From Myxococcota bacterium (lineage in GTDB: Bacteria; Myxococcota; JAJVIH01): a DNA stretch of 64,000 nt. The translations under genes were made by a program, and so were the position numbers. Under the pieces are notes generated by a model. It had not been told where the DNA came from. It was given only the letters and a program-made list of their open reading frames with translations, and did not search any database. The stretch covers positions 23,002 through 87,001 of the forward strand of contig JAJVIH010000047.1 of NCBI GenBank assembly GCA_022072125.1, read 5' to 3'. This document shows, piece after piece, positions 1 to 7,058 of this stretch. Numbering within the stretch: position 1 is the stretch's first letter; every line of letters begins with the position of its first letter.

Positions 1-435
1 GGAGACTGGGATGACGCCATGGATGTCGCGCAGCATGCATTCGTCAGGGCGCACGCGCGCCTGGACCAGCTCGACGATGGCTCGTCATTCCGCGGCTGGC
101 TGCTGCAAATCGTGCGCAACCTGGCGCGCAATTTCCTGCGCGACGCCGCCCGCCGCCGTCAGCGGCACCGGCTCTACGAGGATGAACGGCTTCGCGCGGC
201 GGAGGAAGGGGGCGGCCCGCCGCCGCTGGAAGAACGCGAACGGCGGATCATCCGCGAAGCGATCGCCCGCCTGCCCGAACGGCAACGCGAGGTGGTTTCG
301 CTGCGGATTGACGGAGAGTGTTCCTTCGGCGAGGTGGCGCGGCTGCTCGGCATCTCCGAAGTGGCGGCGCGGGTGAATTTTCACCACGCCATCACGCGCC
401 TCAAACAGGAGTTGCCCGGGCTGAAATCCAACTGA
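1..435 (+). CDS. ECF-type sigma-70 family RNA polymerase sigma factor (5' partial)
   Basis: Extracytoplasmic-function sigma factor that would redirect RNA polymerase to a small regulon. The frame is open from base 1 and the first residues already read as sigma region 2, with a WLLQIVRNLARN stretch typical of the region 2 end, so the true start lies left of the window. Region 4 follows at about bases 240-420, with LPERQREVV and the helix-turn-helix segment EVARLLGISEVAARV. The next gene begins 9 bases after the stop and encodes a one-helix membrane protein that fits an anti-sigma factor. A DNA-binding regulator of another type is unlikely given both sigma regions in order. Which ECF group it belongs to cannot be judged from this fragment. 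Confidence 0.9.
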   Translation, partial: GDWDDAMDVAQHAFVRAHARLDQLDDGSSFRGWLLQIVRNLARNFLRDAARRRQRHRLYEDERLRAAEEGGGPPPLEERERRIIREAIARLPERQREVVSLRIDGECSFGEVARLLGISEVAARVNFHHAITRLKQELPGLKSN

Positions 436-444
436 AGCACAGTC

Positions 445-1053
445 ATGAACAAAACACCGGTGGAACATCCCTGGTCTGAGGAAGAAACCATCTCCTGGCT
501 GACCGATTACGCATTGGGAACCCTCGTGCCGGGCGACCGCGAGCGCGTGGAGAACTGGCTGGCCCAGGATGAATCCCGCCGCGAACTGCTGGATGACATC
601 CGCCGATCCCTCGCGCAGATCACGGAAACACCGCCGTGGACCCTCGCGGAACGGAATGACTTCAGCCAGCGCGTGATGCGCGATGTCCGCATGACCCGGC
701 TGGAAACCCGGGAACTCCGCAACGTCCCGCCGCCGGTTCCGCTTTTCAGGCGCCCGTGGTTTGTATCGCTGACCAGCGCCGCCTGCGCCGCCGTGGTTGT
801 GATGATGGTGATGAAGCCCGGACCGCGGCCTGCCAACGCGCCCGTGGCGGCGCCCGCCGCGGAACTGGAGACAGCGGAGGAGGACGCCAGCGAAAACTGG
901 AGCGCATGGTTCGACATGCTGTCGTATGACCCGGCGGATGATCCTTTTGGAATGGAATGGAGCCTGGGCGTCCATACGGACAACAGTTCTCCGGACAATG
1001 GAGAGAGCGGAGAAACCGGCGATCTGGATCAGGAATGGTTCCTGGACCTCTGA
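445..1053 (+). CDS. Putative anti-sigma factor, single-pass inner-membrane protein
   Basis: A 202-residue protein whose likely job is to hold the upstream sigma factor at the membrane until a periplasmic signal arrives. Residues 1-100 are cytoplasmic and helical, with DYALGTLVPGDRERVENWL resembling the N-terminal helices of anti-sigma domains. A membrane helix spans about 106-123, and the 80-residue periplasmic tail is acidic and ends in EWFLDL. There is no HxxxCxxC zinc motif, so it is not a classical ZAS anti-sigma factor. The assignment rests mainly on position (9 bases after the sigma gene, followed by a Spy-like protein) and on topology. It could instead be an unrelated small membrane protein. 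Confidence 0.6.
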   Translation: MNKTPVEHPWSEEETISWLTDYALGTLVPGDRERVENWLAQDESRRELLDDIRRSLAQITETPPWTLAERNDFSQRVMRDVRMTRLETRELRNVPPPVPLFRRPWFVSLTSAACAAVVVMMVMKPGPRPANAPVAAPAAELETAEEDASENWSAWFDMLSYDPADDPFGMEWSLGVHTDNSSPDNGESGETGDLDQEWFLDL

Positions 1054-1078
1054 TCGCGATTTCATCAAGGAGCATGCA

Positions 1079-1702
1079 ATGAAATCTCTGGCGGCAATGG
1101 GAATGGTGTTGGCGGCGGCGGCGGCGATGACCCCGCATTCAGCGATGGCGGAACCCGGGCGTGGAAAGGCGATGCGTGAAGGGCCGCGCCATGGGCCTCC
1201 GCCCGATATGGAAGGGAAGGAAATGCGCGCGCCGCGCTTCTGCTCCATGGAGCCCAAGCCGGCGATGATCGAACGCATGCGCAAACGCATGGCCATGGGA
1301 CGCACGCTCAAGGTGTCCGGGGCGCTGGACCTGAACGAGGCCGACGCGCTCAAACTGTCGAAGATCTTCGGCAAATACGACGAGGAGCGTTTCGCCATCC
1401 GCATGGAGCAGCGCAAGCACCTGTGCGCCATCTACAAGCTCTTCGAGGAGAACGCCGCCGATGAGAAGGCCTATGCCGCCGCGGTGGATGGCATGCTGGC
1501 CGCGCGCAAGAAGCTCCAGGACATGCAGCAGCGTGAAATCGCCGAACTGCGCACGCAACTGACGCCGAAGCAGCAGGCGCGGTTGATGCTGGCGATTCCG
1601 GAAATGATGCGCGAAGCCATGAAACTGCATGGCAAGGGCAAGTGGGGGCGCCATGGCGGCGGCTGGGGGCCGCCGGAAGACGGCGATGCGGGCGAGGAAT
1701 GA
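1079..1702 (+). CDS. Spy/CpxP/CnrX-like periplasmic protein
   Basis: A 207-residue exported helical protein of the LTXXQ (Spy/CpxP) type. The ATG at 1079 follows AAGGAG-like bases and starts a signal peptide ending near AMA at residue 24. The mature part is helical and charged, carries LTPKQQ at residues 161-166, and has Met- and His-rich ends (RPRHGPPPDM-like region near 35-45, KLHGKGKWGRHGG near 183-194) that could bind metal. Two Cys are present. Spy-family proteins act as periplasmic chaperones; the related CnrX and ZraP sense metals. Its place after a sigma/anti-sigma pair suggests it senses envelope or metal stress for that pair, as CnrX does for CnrYH. A terminator follows, so it closes the operon. 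Confidence 0.7.
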   Translation: MKSLAAMGMVLAAAAAMTPHSAMAEPGRGKAMREGPRHGPPPDMEGKEMRAPRFCSMEPKPAMIERMRKRMAMGRTLKVSGALDLNEADALKLSKIFGKYDEERFAIRMEQRKHLCAIYKLFEENAADEKAYAAAVDGMLAARKKLQDMQQREIAELRTQLTPKQQARLMLAIPEMMREAMKLHGKGKWGRHGGGWGPPEDGDAGEE

Positions 1703-1725
1703 CCGTCATCTCCCCGCCATGATGC

Positions 1726-1757
1726 AAAACTCCGGGCGGCGGCGCCCGGAGTTTTTT
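1726..1757 (+). terminator. Rho-independent terminator after the sigma/anti-sigma/Spy operon
   Basis: CTCCGGGCG (1730-1738), loop GCGG and CGCCCGGAG (1743-1751) form a perfect 9-bp GC-rich stem followed by six T. The four A before the stem extend it and make it usable on the minus strand too, where it would also end the convergent gene at 1808. Confidence 0.9.
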
Positions 1758-1807
1758 CTGTCGCGGCTATCCGGCGGATTGCGGCGGTTGAGGCGCCGCC
1801 ATGAAGT

Positions 1808-2548
1808 TCACGCCCGGGCCCTGGCGGGGACCAGGGATGCCTGGCCTGCGAGCAGTTTTTGCGCCTGTTCCGACGCCACCTGACGGGCGACATTGAACAG
1901 TTTGCCCGCCGCGCCGGGAGCCATCCGCAATTGCACGGCGATCGCTCCGTCCGCCGTGTAGATGGTGGGAATGCGCAGGATATCCATCACCCCCACGCCG
2001 TAAACCTGCTGCTTCAGCAATTCACGGATGGCGTCCATGCGGTTCAGGTGCAGCCGGAATACGCCGCTGTGCAGTTCCTCGACCACCGGCTCGCCGCTGC
2101 TGGATTTGGCCGACATGGCGCGCTTGAGCAGTTTGCCCGGCAGGTTGCCATCCACCCGGCTTTGCGTTCCCGCAATCTCGACCGCGATGGGACCATCCAC
2201 GCGGAAGTCAATCAGGATGGCGGATTTCGACGCCTCGACCCGCAGCAACTGCACCGACAGCTTGATCTGAGCGGCCTCTCCCATCAATTCGGTCTGGGCG
2301 TCGAGGGCGATGGCGCGGCGCGACAGCCCCAGATGAATATTGTTCATGCGGCGCGACCCGCCGCCCATCTTGCCCAGCGCGCGGTTCAGCGTGGATTCCG
2401 ACAGGCGCAATTCCCCCCGTTTCACTGAGTTCAGCGACTGGTCGCGCAGGAACGGCATGATCATGGGGTTGATGGCGTTGAGTTTCTGTTCGACGCGCTC
2501 TTCGGCCTGGCGGCGCAACTCAGGCGGGATGATGGACAGCAGGTTCAT
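1808..2548 (-). CDS. Conserved-looking hypothetical protein, no recognised domain
   Basis: I do not recognise this 246-residue protein. The start was set at the ATG at 2548 because AAGGAG lies six bases before it; an ATG 11 codons further upstream has no such site. There is no signal peptide or membrane helix. The N-terminus (PPELRRQAEERVEQKLNAI) is charged and helical; the middle alternates short hydrophobic strands (IKLSVQLLRVEASKSAILIDFRV), which suggests a beta-rich domain; the C-terminus returns to helix with VASEQAQKLL. It is alone on the minus strand, convergent with the sigma operon and divergent from the large surface-protein gene. Function unknown. Confidence 0.7.
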   Translation of the reverse strand: MNLLSIIPPELRRQAEERVEQKLNAINPMIMPFLRDQSLNSVKRGELRLSESTLNRALGKMGGGSRRMNNIHLGLSRRAIALDAQTELMGEAAQIKLSVQLLRVEASKSAILIDFRVDGPIAVEIAGTQSRVDGNLPGKLLKRAMSAKSSSGEPVVEELHSGVFRLHLNRMDAIRELLKQQVYGVGVMDILRIPTIYTADGAIAVQLRMAPGAAGKLFNVARQVASEQAQKLLAGQASLVPARARA

Positions 2549-2729
2549 GTCGGCTCCTTTGCTCTGAACCGGAATTTTCATGTTAGCACGCGCCGCCGCC
2601 TGACTCTATACGCAGCGCGTCAATAGGGCGCCCGCCAGCCGCCCTCCGTTCGATATCCCGCCAAATGGCGTGGAAAGCCCTTCCGCCGTGACAGCCGGGA
2701 TCCATTCCGGCAACCACTTGACCGATGCC

Positions 2730-2757
2730 GTGACACCCGCCAATGAAGTATGATAAT
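2730..2757 (+). promoter_or_regulatory. Sigma-70-like promoter for the MopE-repeat VWA gene
   Basis: GTGACA (2730-2735) and GATAAT (2752-2757) are each one base off consensus and separated by 16 bases. Transcription would start near 2764, giving a leader of about 45 bases with AGGTGGGG just before the ATG at 2808. Confidence 0.6.
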
Positions 2758-2807
2758 CTCATTAAAGTCACCCGGACTGCACCTTTTGCACAGAGGTGGG
2801 GGGCATC

Positions 2808-5800
2808 ATGCAGACGAAATATCTTTGGCGGATTGGAATCCTCACCCTGGCGGCCGCGGCGGGAACGGGTTGGGGCTCCGAGGCGCTGGCGCAGCAATGC
2901 GAGCGCCCCAACATGCTGATTCTGCTCGACAAATCGGGCTCGATGACAGAGAACGACAAGTGGGGCCAGGCGAAATCCGCCATTGATCGCATCCTCTCAT
3001 CCCACGGCTCCAAAATCCGTTTTGGGCTCTGGCTGTTTCCCCAGGGATGGGAATGCGGCGCCGGCTCGGTCAACGTCGGCATCGGCGACAACACGGCTTC
3101 GGCCATCCGCAGTTTCCTCGCTTCCGCCCGCGCCGACGGCTCCGCCACCCCCATTGGTCCCGCGCTGAACGCGGTGCGCGGCTACGGCGCCCTCAACGAC
3201 GGCAGCCGCCGCAATTTCGTCCTGCTCATTACCGATGGCAAGAACAATTGCTCCAACGGCGAGCCGGTCAGCGCCGCGCAAGCGCTGTTCAACCAGGGCA
3301 TCAAGACCTATGTCGTCGGTTTTGGCCGCGACGTGGACGCCACATCCCTGCGCCGCACCGCCCAGGCCGGCGGCACCAACGACTACTATCAAGCGGACAA
3401 CAGCACCCAGATCAACAACGCGCTGAACGCCATCGCCGTGGATGCGACCACGGAAGTCTGCGACAACAAGGACAACGACTGCGACGGCCAAGTGGACGAG
3501 GGCGTCACCCAGTCCTGCTCCACCGCCTGCGGCCCCGGGACCCAGACCTGCAGCAACGGCAGCTTCGGCGCCTGCACCGCAACCCAGCCCCAGCAGGAAA
3601 TCTGCGACGGCCGCGACAACGACTGCGACGGCCAGATTGACGATAACCTGACGCGCGCGTGTTCCTCTTCCTGCGGCAGCGGTTCCGAACGCTGCGTCAA
3701 CGGCTCCTGGCAGGGGTGCAGCGCCAGCCAGCCAGGCCCCGAAGTCTGCGACGGCCGCGACAACGACTGCGACGGCCAGATTGACGAAGGTCTGACCCGC
3801 AATTGCTCCACCGCCTGCGGTTCGGGAACCGAAACCTGCGGCAACGGCGTATGGGCCAATTGCACCGCGAGAAAACCCGCCAATGAACTGTGCAACGCGC
3901 TCGACGACGACTGCGACGGGCTGGTGGATGAAGGACTGTCCCGCGCATGTTCCTCCTCCTGCGGCGGCGGAACGGAAACCTGCTCCCAGGGCATCTGGTC
4001 CGGCTGCAACGCCGCCCAGCCCCAGCCAGAAACCTGCAACGGCCAGGATGACGACTGCGACGGCGTGGTGGATGACAACCTGACCCGCAACTGCGGCAAC
4101 CAGTGCGGCGCGGGCATCGAGCGCTGCACGGCCGGCGTCTGGGGCTCCTGCTCCCAGACGGGACCGCAGCCGGAAACCTGCAACGGCCAGGATGACGACT
4201 GCGACGGCCAGATTGACGAAAGCCTGACCCGCAACTGCTCCACCATCTGCGGGACCGGAACCGAGACTTGCAACGGCGGCGCCTGGGTCAACTGCACCGC
4301 CAAAAAACCCTCCACCGAAATCTGCGACAACGTGGACAACGACTGCGACGGCAAAGTGGACGAAGAACTTGTCCGCGTGTGCGTCAACGCCTGCGGCAAG
4401 GGCGAAGAGGTCTGCTCCGCCGGCAAATGGGGTCAATGCTCCGTCCAGCCCAAGCCCGAAGTCTGCAATGGCCAGGACGATGACTGCGACGGCGATACCG
4501 ATGAACTGCTGACCCGCGATTGCCAGACCGTGTGCGGCAAGGGCAAGGAGACCTGCAAGAACGGCCTGTGGGAAAATTGCTCCGCCCAGAAGCCCACCGA
4601 CGAAGTCTGCGACGGCAAGGACAACGACTGCGACGGTCAGATTGACGACAATCCGGTGGACATCGGCAGTTCGTGCCAGATCAACAACGCCTTCGGCCCC
4701 TGCAAGGAAGGCAAACAGATTTGCAAGGGAGGAGGACTGGCCTGCGAGGCGGTCAAGAAACCCGAGGCCGAAACCTGCGACAATGTGGACAACGACTGCG
4801 ACGGCCAGACCGACGAGTCCCTGACCCGCCAATGCGAAAGCAAATGTGAAAAGGGCACGGAGACCTGCATCAAGGGCTTCTGGGAAAACTGCACCGCCCG
4901 GCTGCCCACGGAAGAGCAGTGCAACGGCTCCGACGACAACTGCGACGGCAAGATTGACGAAGGCGATCCCCAGGGCGGCAAGGCCTGCGAAACCGGCCAG
5001 CTCGGCTTCTGCAAGGGCGGCGTCGAATCCTGCCAGGGCGGTATTCTGGTCTGTGTTTCCAACCATCAGCCGCGCGCGGAAATCTGCAACGGCCTGGACG
5101 ACGATTGCGATGGTCAGGTGGACGAAGGCGACCTGGGCGAAGGCGGTCCGTGTTCGACCGGCCAGAAGGGCATCTGCGGCAAGGGCAAGCAAAGCTGCGA
5201 GGGCGGCATTGTCTCGTGCGCCCCCCTCAACAAGGGAACCACCGAGCAGTGCAACGGCCTGGATGACGACTGCGACGGCCAGATTGATGAAGGCGTGGCC
5301 AACCAGTGCGGCTTCTGCGGAGCCAACCCCCAGGAAGTCTGCGATGGCAAGGACAACGACTGCGACGGCGTTCCGGACAACGACGCCCCCTGCCCCAGCG
5401 GCCAGTTCTGCATCCGCGGCGAATGCGTGCGCAAATGCGCCACTTCCGAGTGCCCCACCGGCAAGGTCTGCACCACCCTCAACAACGACAAGTTCTGCAT
5501 CTCCAAATGCGCCGATGTCATCTGTCCGGTGGGTGAAGTCTGCAACGAGGCCAGCGGCAAATGCGAAAACCCCTGCGGCTCCTGCCCGCCGGGAGAGGCG
5601 TGCAAAAACGGCAAATGCCAGCCCAACGACTGTTATGTGGTCGGCTGCGCCACCGGCGAGACCTGCATCAATGGCGTCTGCGAGAAGGACCCCTGCCACA
5701 ACGTCTTCTGCAAGGGCGGCGAATTCTGCCGCGCCGGCAAATGCACGCCTTCCTGCTCGCGGGTGTCCTGCGCCCCCGATGAAACCTGCGTGGACGGCGC

Positions 5801-6374
5801 CTGCAAACCCAATCCCTGCGCGCTGGTGGAATGCAAGGCGGGGCAGCGCTGCTCGGATGGCAAATGCGAAAAGGACCTCTGCGACGGGGTGACCTGTTCG
5901 GCGGGCCGCAAATGCAAGGATGGCCAGTGCGCCGACGATCCTTGCAACACCATCACCTGCGGTCCGAAAGAGACCTGCTCCAACGGGCAATGCCTGAGCG
6001 TGCTGAATCCGGACGCGCCGCCGCCCGATGGCGAGGACGGGGCCTCCACTTCCAACCCGGACGCGGGCGGCTCCACGGGCGAGGAAGGGGATACGGGCGC
6101 CCAGTCTGGCGGCGGCAATGACGCGGCCAGGCCAGGCGGCGGTTCTTCCCCGGATGATGATGATGACGGCGATCCCGCCGCCACCGGCGGCCGCACCACC
6201 ACCACCAAGAAGAAGGATGCGGGAACGGGCGCCGCGGATGAATCCCCGCTCGGTCAGGTTCCGGAGAACTGCGGATGCAGCGCGGGCCGTCCCGCGGGAG
6301 AATCCGGCGGATGGCTGTGGTTGGCCATGGCGGGCGCCGCCATGATGATGCTGCGCCGCCGCCGGTTGTTCTGA
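2808..6374 (+). CDS. VWA-domain surface protein with MopE-type repeats, Cys-rich stalk and MYXO-CTERM-like tag
   Basis: A 1188-residue secreted protein, probably anchored at the cell surface. The ATG at 2808 was chosen over a GTG at 2796 because AGGTGGGG precedes it and a signal peptide ending in ALA-QQ follows directly. Residues 33-205 form a von Willebrand A domain with an intact MIDAS motif DKSGSM (41-46) and a later TDGKNN. From about 216 to 860 come 14 repeats of about 48 residues, each opening with a variant of E-x-C-D/N-x-x-D-x-D-C-D-G-x-x-D-E; this is the putative metal-binding motif named after MopE, and its D-x-D-x-D-G core resembles calcium loops. Residues 860-1060 hold about nine short units of the C-P-x-G-x-x-C-x-x-G-x-C kind. 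A Gly/Ser/Asp-rich linker follows, then GCS, a membrane helix and RRRR at the end. An adhesion or matrix role is inferred. Confidence 0.85.
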   Translation: MQTKYLWRIGILTLAAAAGTGWGSEALAQQCERPNMLILLDKSGSMTENDKWGQAKSAIDRILSSHGSKIRFGLWLFPQGWECGAGSVNVGIGDNTASAIRSFLASARADGSATPIGPALNAVRGYGALNDGSRRNFVLLITDGKNNCSNGEPVSAAQALFNQGIKTYVVGFGRDVDATSLRRTAQAGGTNDYYQADNSTQINNALNAIAVDATTEVCDNKDNDCDGQVDEGVTQSCSTACGPGTQTCSNGSFGACTATQPQQEICDGRDNDCDGQIDDNLTRACSSSCGSGSERCVNGSWQGCSASQPGPEVCDGRDNDCDGQIDEGLTRNCSTACGSGTETCGNGVWANCTARKPANELCNALDDDCDGLVDEGLSRACSSSCGGGTETCSQGIWSGCNAAQPQPETCNGQDDDCDGVVDDNLTRNCGNQCGAGIERCTAGVWGSCSQTGPQPETCNGQDDDCDGQIDESLTRNCSTICGTGTETCNGGAWVNCTAKKPSTEICDNVDNDCDGKVDEELVRVCVNACGKGEEVCSAGKWGQCSVQPKPEVCNGQDDDCDGDTDELLTRDCQTVCGKGKETCKNGLWENCSAQKPTDEVCDGKDNDCDGQIDDNPVDIGSSCQINNAFGPCKEGKQICKGGGLACEAVKKPEAETCDNVDNDCDGQTDESLTRQCESKCEKGTETCIKGFWENCTARLPTEEQCNGSDDNCDGKIDEGDPQGGKACETGQLGFCKGGVESCQGGILVCVSNHQPRAEICNGLDDDCDGQVDEGDLGEGGPCSTGQKGICGKGKQSCEGGIVSCAPLNKGTTEQCNGLDDDCDGQIDEGVANQCGFCGANPQEVCDGKDNDCDGVPDNDAPCPSGQFCIRGECVRKCATSECPTGKVCTTLNNDKFCISKCADVICPVGEVCNEASGKCENPCGSCPPGEACKNGKCQPNDCYVVGCATGETCINGVCEKDPCHNVFCKGGEFCRAGKCTPSCSRVSCAPDETCVDGACKPNPCALVECKAGQRCSDGKCEKDLCDGVTCSAGRKCKDGQCADDPCNTITCGPKETCSNGQCLSVLNPDAPPPDGEDGASTSNPDAGGSTGEEGDTGAQSGGGNDAARPGGGSSPDDDDDGDPAATGGRTTTTKKKDAGTGAADESPLGQVPENCGCSAGRPAGESGGWLWLAMAGAAMMMLRRRRLF
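3453..5390 (+). repeat. 14 tandem in-gene repeats encoding MopE-type motifs
   Basis: About 144-base units, in frame inside the VWA protein gene. Units 1-8 and 10 share one length and cysteine pattern; units 9, 11 and 12 have a longer arm, and 13-14 are short. The best-kept core reads GACAACGACTGCGACGGC or the GATGACGACTGCGACGGC variant. Near-identical cores could recombine and change the copy number. Confidence 0.9.
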
Positions 6375-6397
6375 ATCCGCCGCCGCGATGAACCCCA

Positions 6398-6426
6398 CAG
6401 GGCCGGATGCAAATCCGGCCCTGTTT
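6398..6426 (+). terminator. Hairpin terminator after the VWA gene
   Basis: CAGGGCCGGAT (6398-6408), loop GCAA and ATCCGGCCCTG (6413-6423) make a perfect 11-bp stem, followed by TTTATT. The T-run is short, but the stem is strong and lies 24 bases past the stop. Confidence 0.75.
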
Positions 6427-6559
6427 ATTCAGGAAAAAGGCCGGAAGTCTGGCGAAACCGGCGCGGGTGTTTCCCACCGGGAAATTGCTTGCCTGTGTGG
6501 AGGGACTCTGGTATGGCTTCCCGGCTTTACCGCCCAAACCGGCGTTTTGATTGACCATT

Positions 6560-6982
6560 GTGCAGCATTTGATTCTACAAATTGTTGTCGCGCAGAGCCC
6601 ATCGCCTGCCACTGGCTGCGGCAGACCCGAAGACCTCATCCTGTTTGTGCTCATCGGCGTGGTCTTCTGGTTCTTCCTGATCCGTCCGGAGAACAAGCGC
6701 CGCCAGGAGCATGAGAAGCTGCTGGCCGGGCTGAAAAAGGGCGACGCGGTGGTGACGGAGTCGGGGATTCTGGGAAAGATCGTCTCCATCTCCAACGCCA
6801 TCGCCGTGCTGGAAGTCGCGGACAAGGTGAAAATCAGCGTGCTGCGCAGCAAAATCGCCGGTTTGCAATCGGCCGAGGCGGTGACCAAGGAAATGGAGTC
6901 ACAGGACAGCAGCGGCAAGAAGGACGCCGCCGAAAAATCAACGGACAAGGACAAGAAGGACGAGAAGGCCAAATCCGCCTGA
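6560..6982 (+). CDS. yajC: Preprotein translocase subunit YajC
   Basis: Small inner-membrane protein of the SecDF-YajC complex that assists Sec protein export. It has one membrane helix (DLILFVLIGVVFWFFLIRP) followed by the family hallmark IRPENKRRQEHEKLL and LKKGDAVVTESGILGKI, then a long Lys/Asp-rich tail ending KDEKAKSA. The start is uncertain. GTG at 6560 gives the usual short hydrophobic leader MQHLILQIVVAQ; TTG at 6551 is three codons longer; neither has a clear ribosome binding site. It stands 76 bases before secD in the standard yajC-secD-secF order. Confidence 0.93.
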   Translation: MQHLILQIVVAQSPSPATGCGRPEDLILFVLIGVVFWFFLIRPENKRRQEHEKLLAGLKKGDAVVTESGILGKIVSISNAIAVLEVADKVKISVLRSKIAGLQSAEAVTKEMESQDSSGKKDAAEKSTDKDKKDEKAKSA

Positions 6983-7058
6983 TCCATCCATTGTGGATCG
7001 TGATCCGGGAAAGGCCGGACACGCCCTCCGTCCAGAAACCCCAAGGGAGTAGCAGACC

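Noticed and set aside
2716..2757. TTGACC as -35 element for the VWA gene
   Set aside because: The distance to TATGAT is 25 bases; GTGACA-16-GATAAT fits better.
3453..5390. Regular repeats that might be a CRISPR array
   Set aside because: The units are in frame, about 144 bases, and code for conserved Cys/Asp motifs; there are no short identical repeats with unique spacers.
2997..6398. 1133-codon open frame on the minus strand under the VWA gene
   Set aside because: It is the mirror of a Cys/Asp/Gly repeat gene: its protein is monotonous Ala/Val/Gly repeats with no start signal. The plus-strand protein has real domains.
6388..6714. 108-codon open frame before yajC
   Set aside because: Out of frame with yajC, begins in a terminator hairpin and has no domain.
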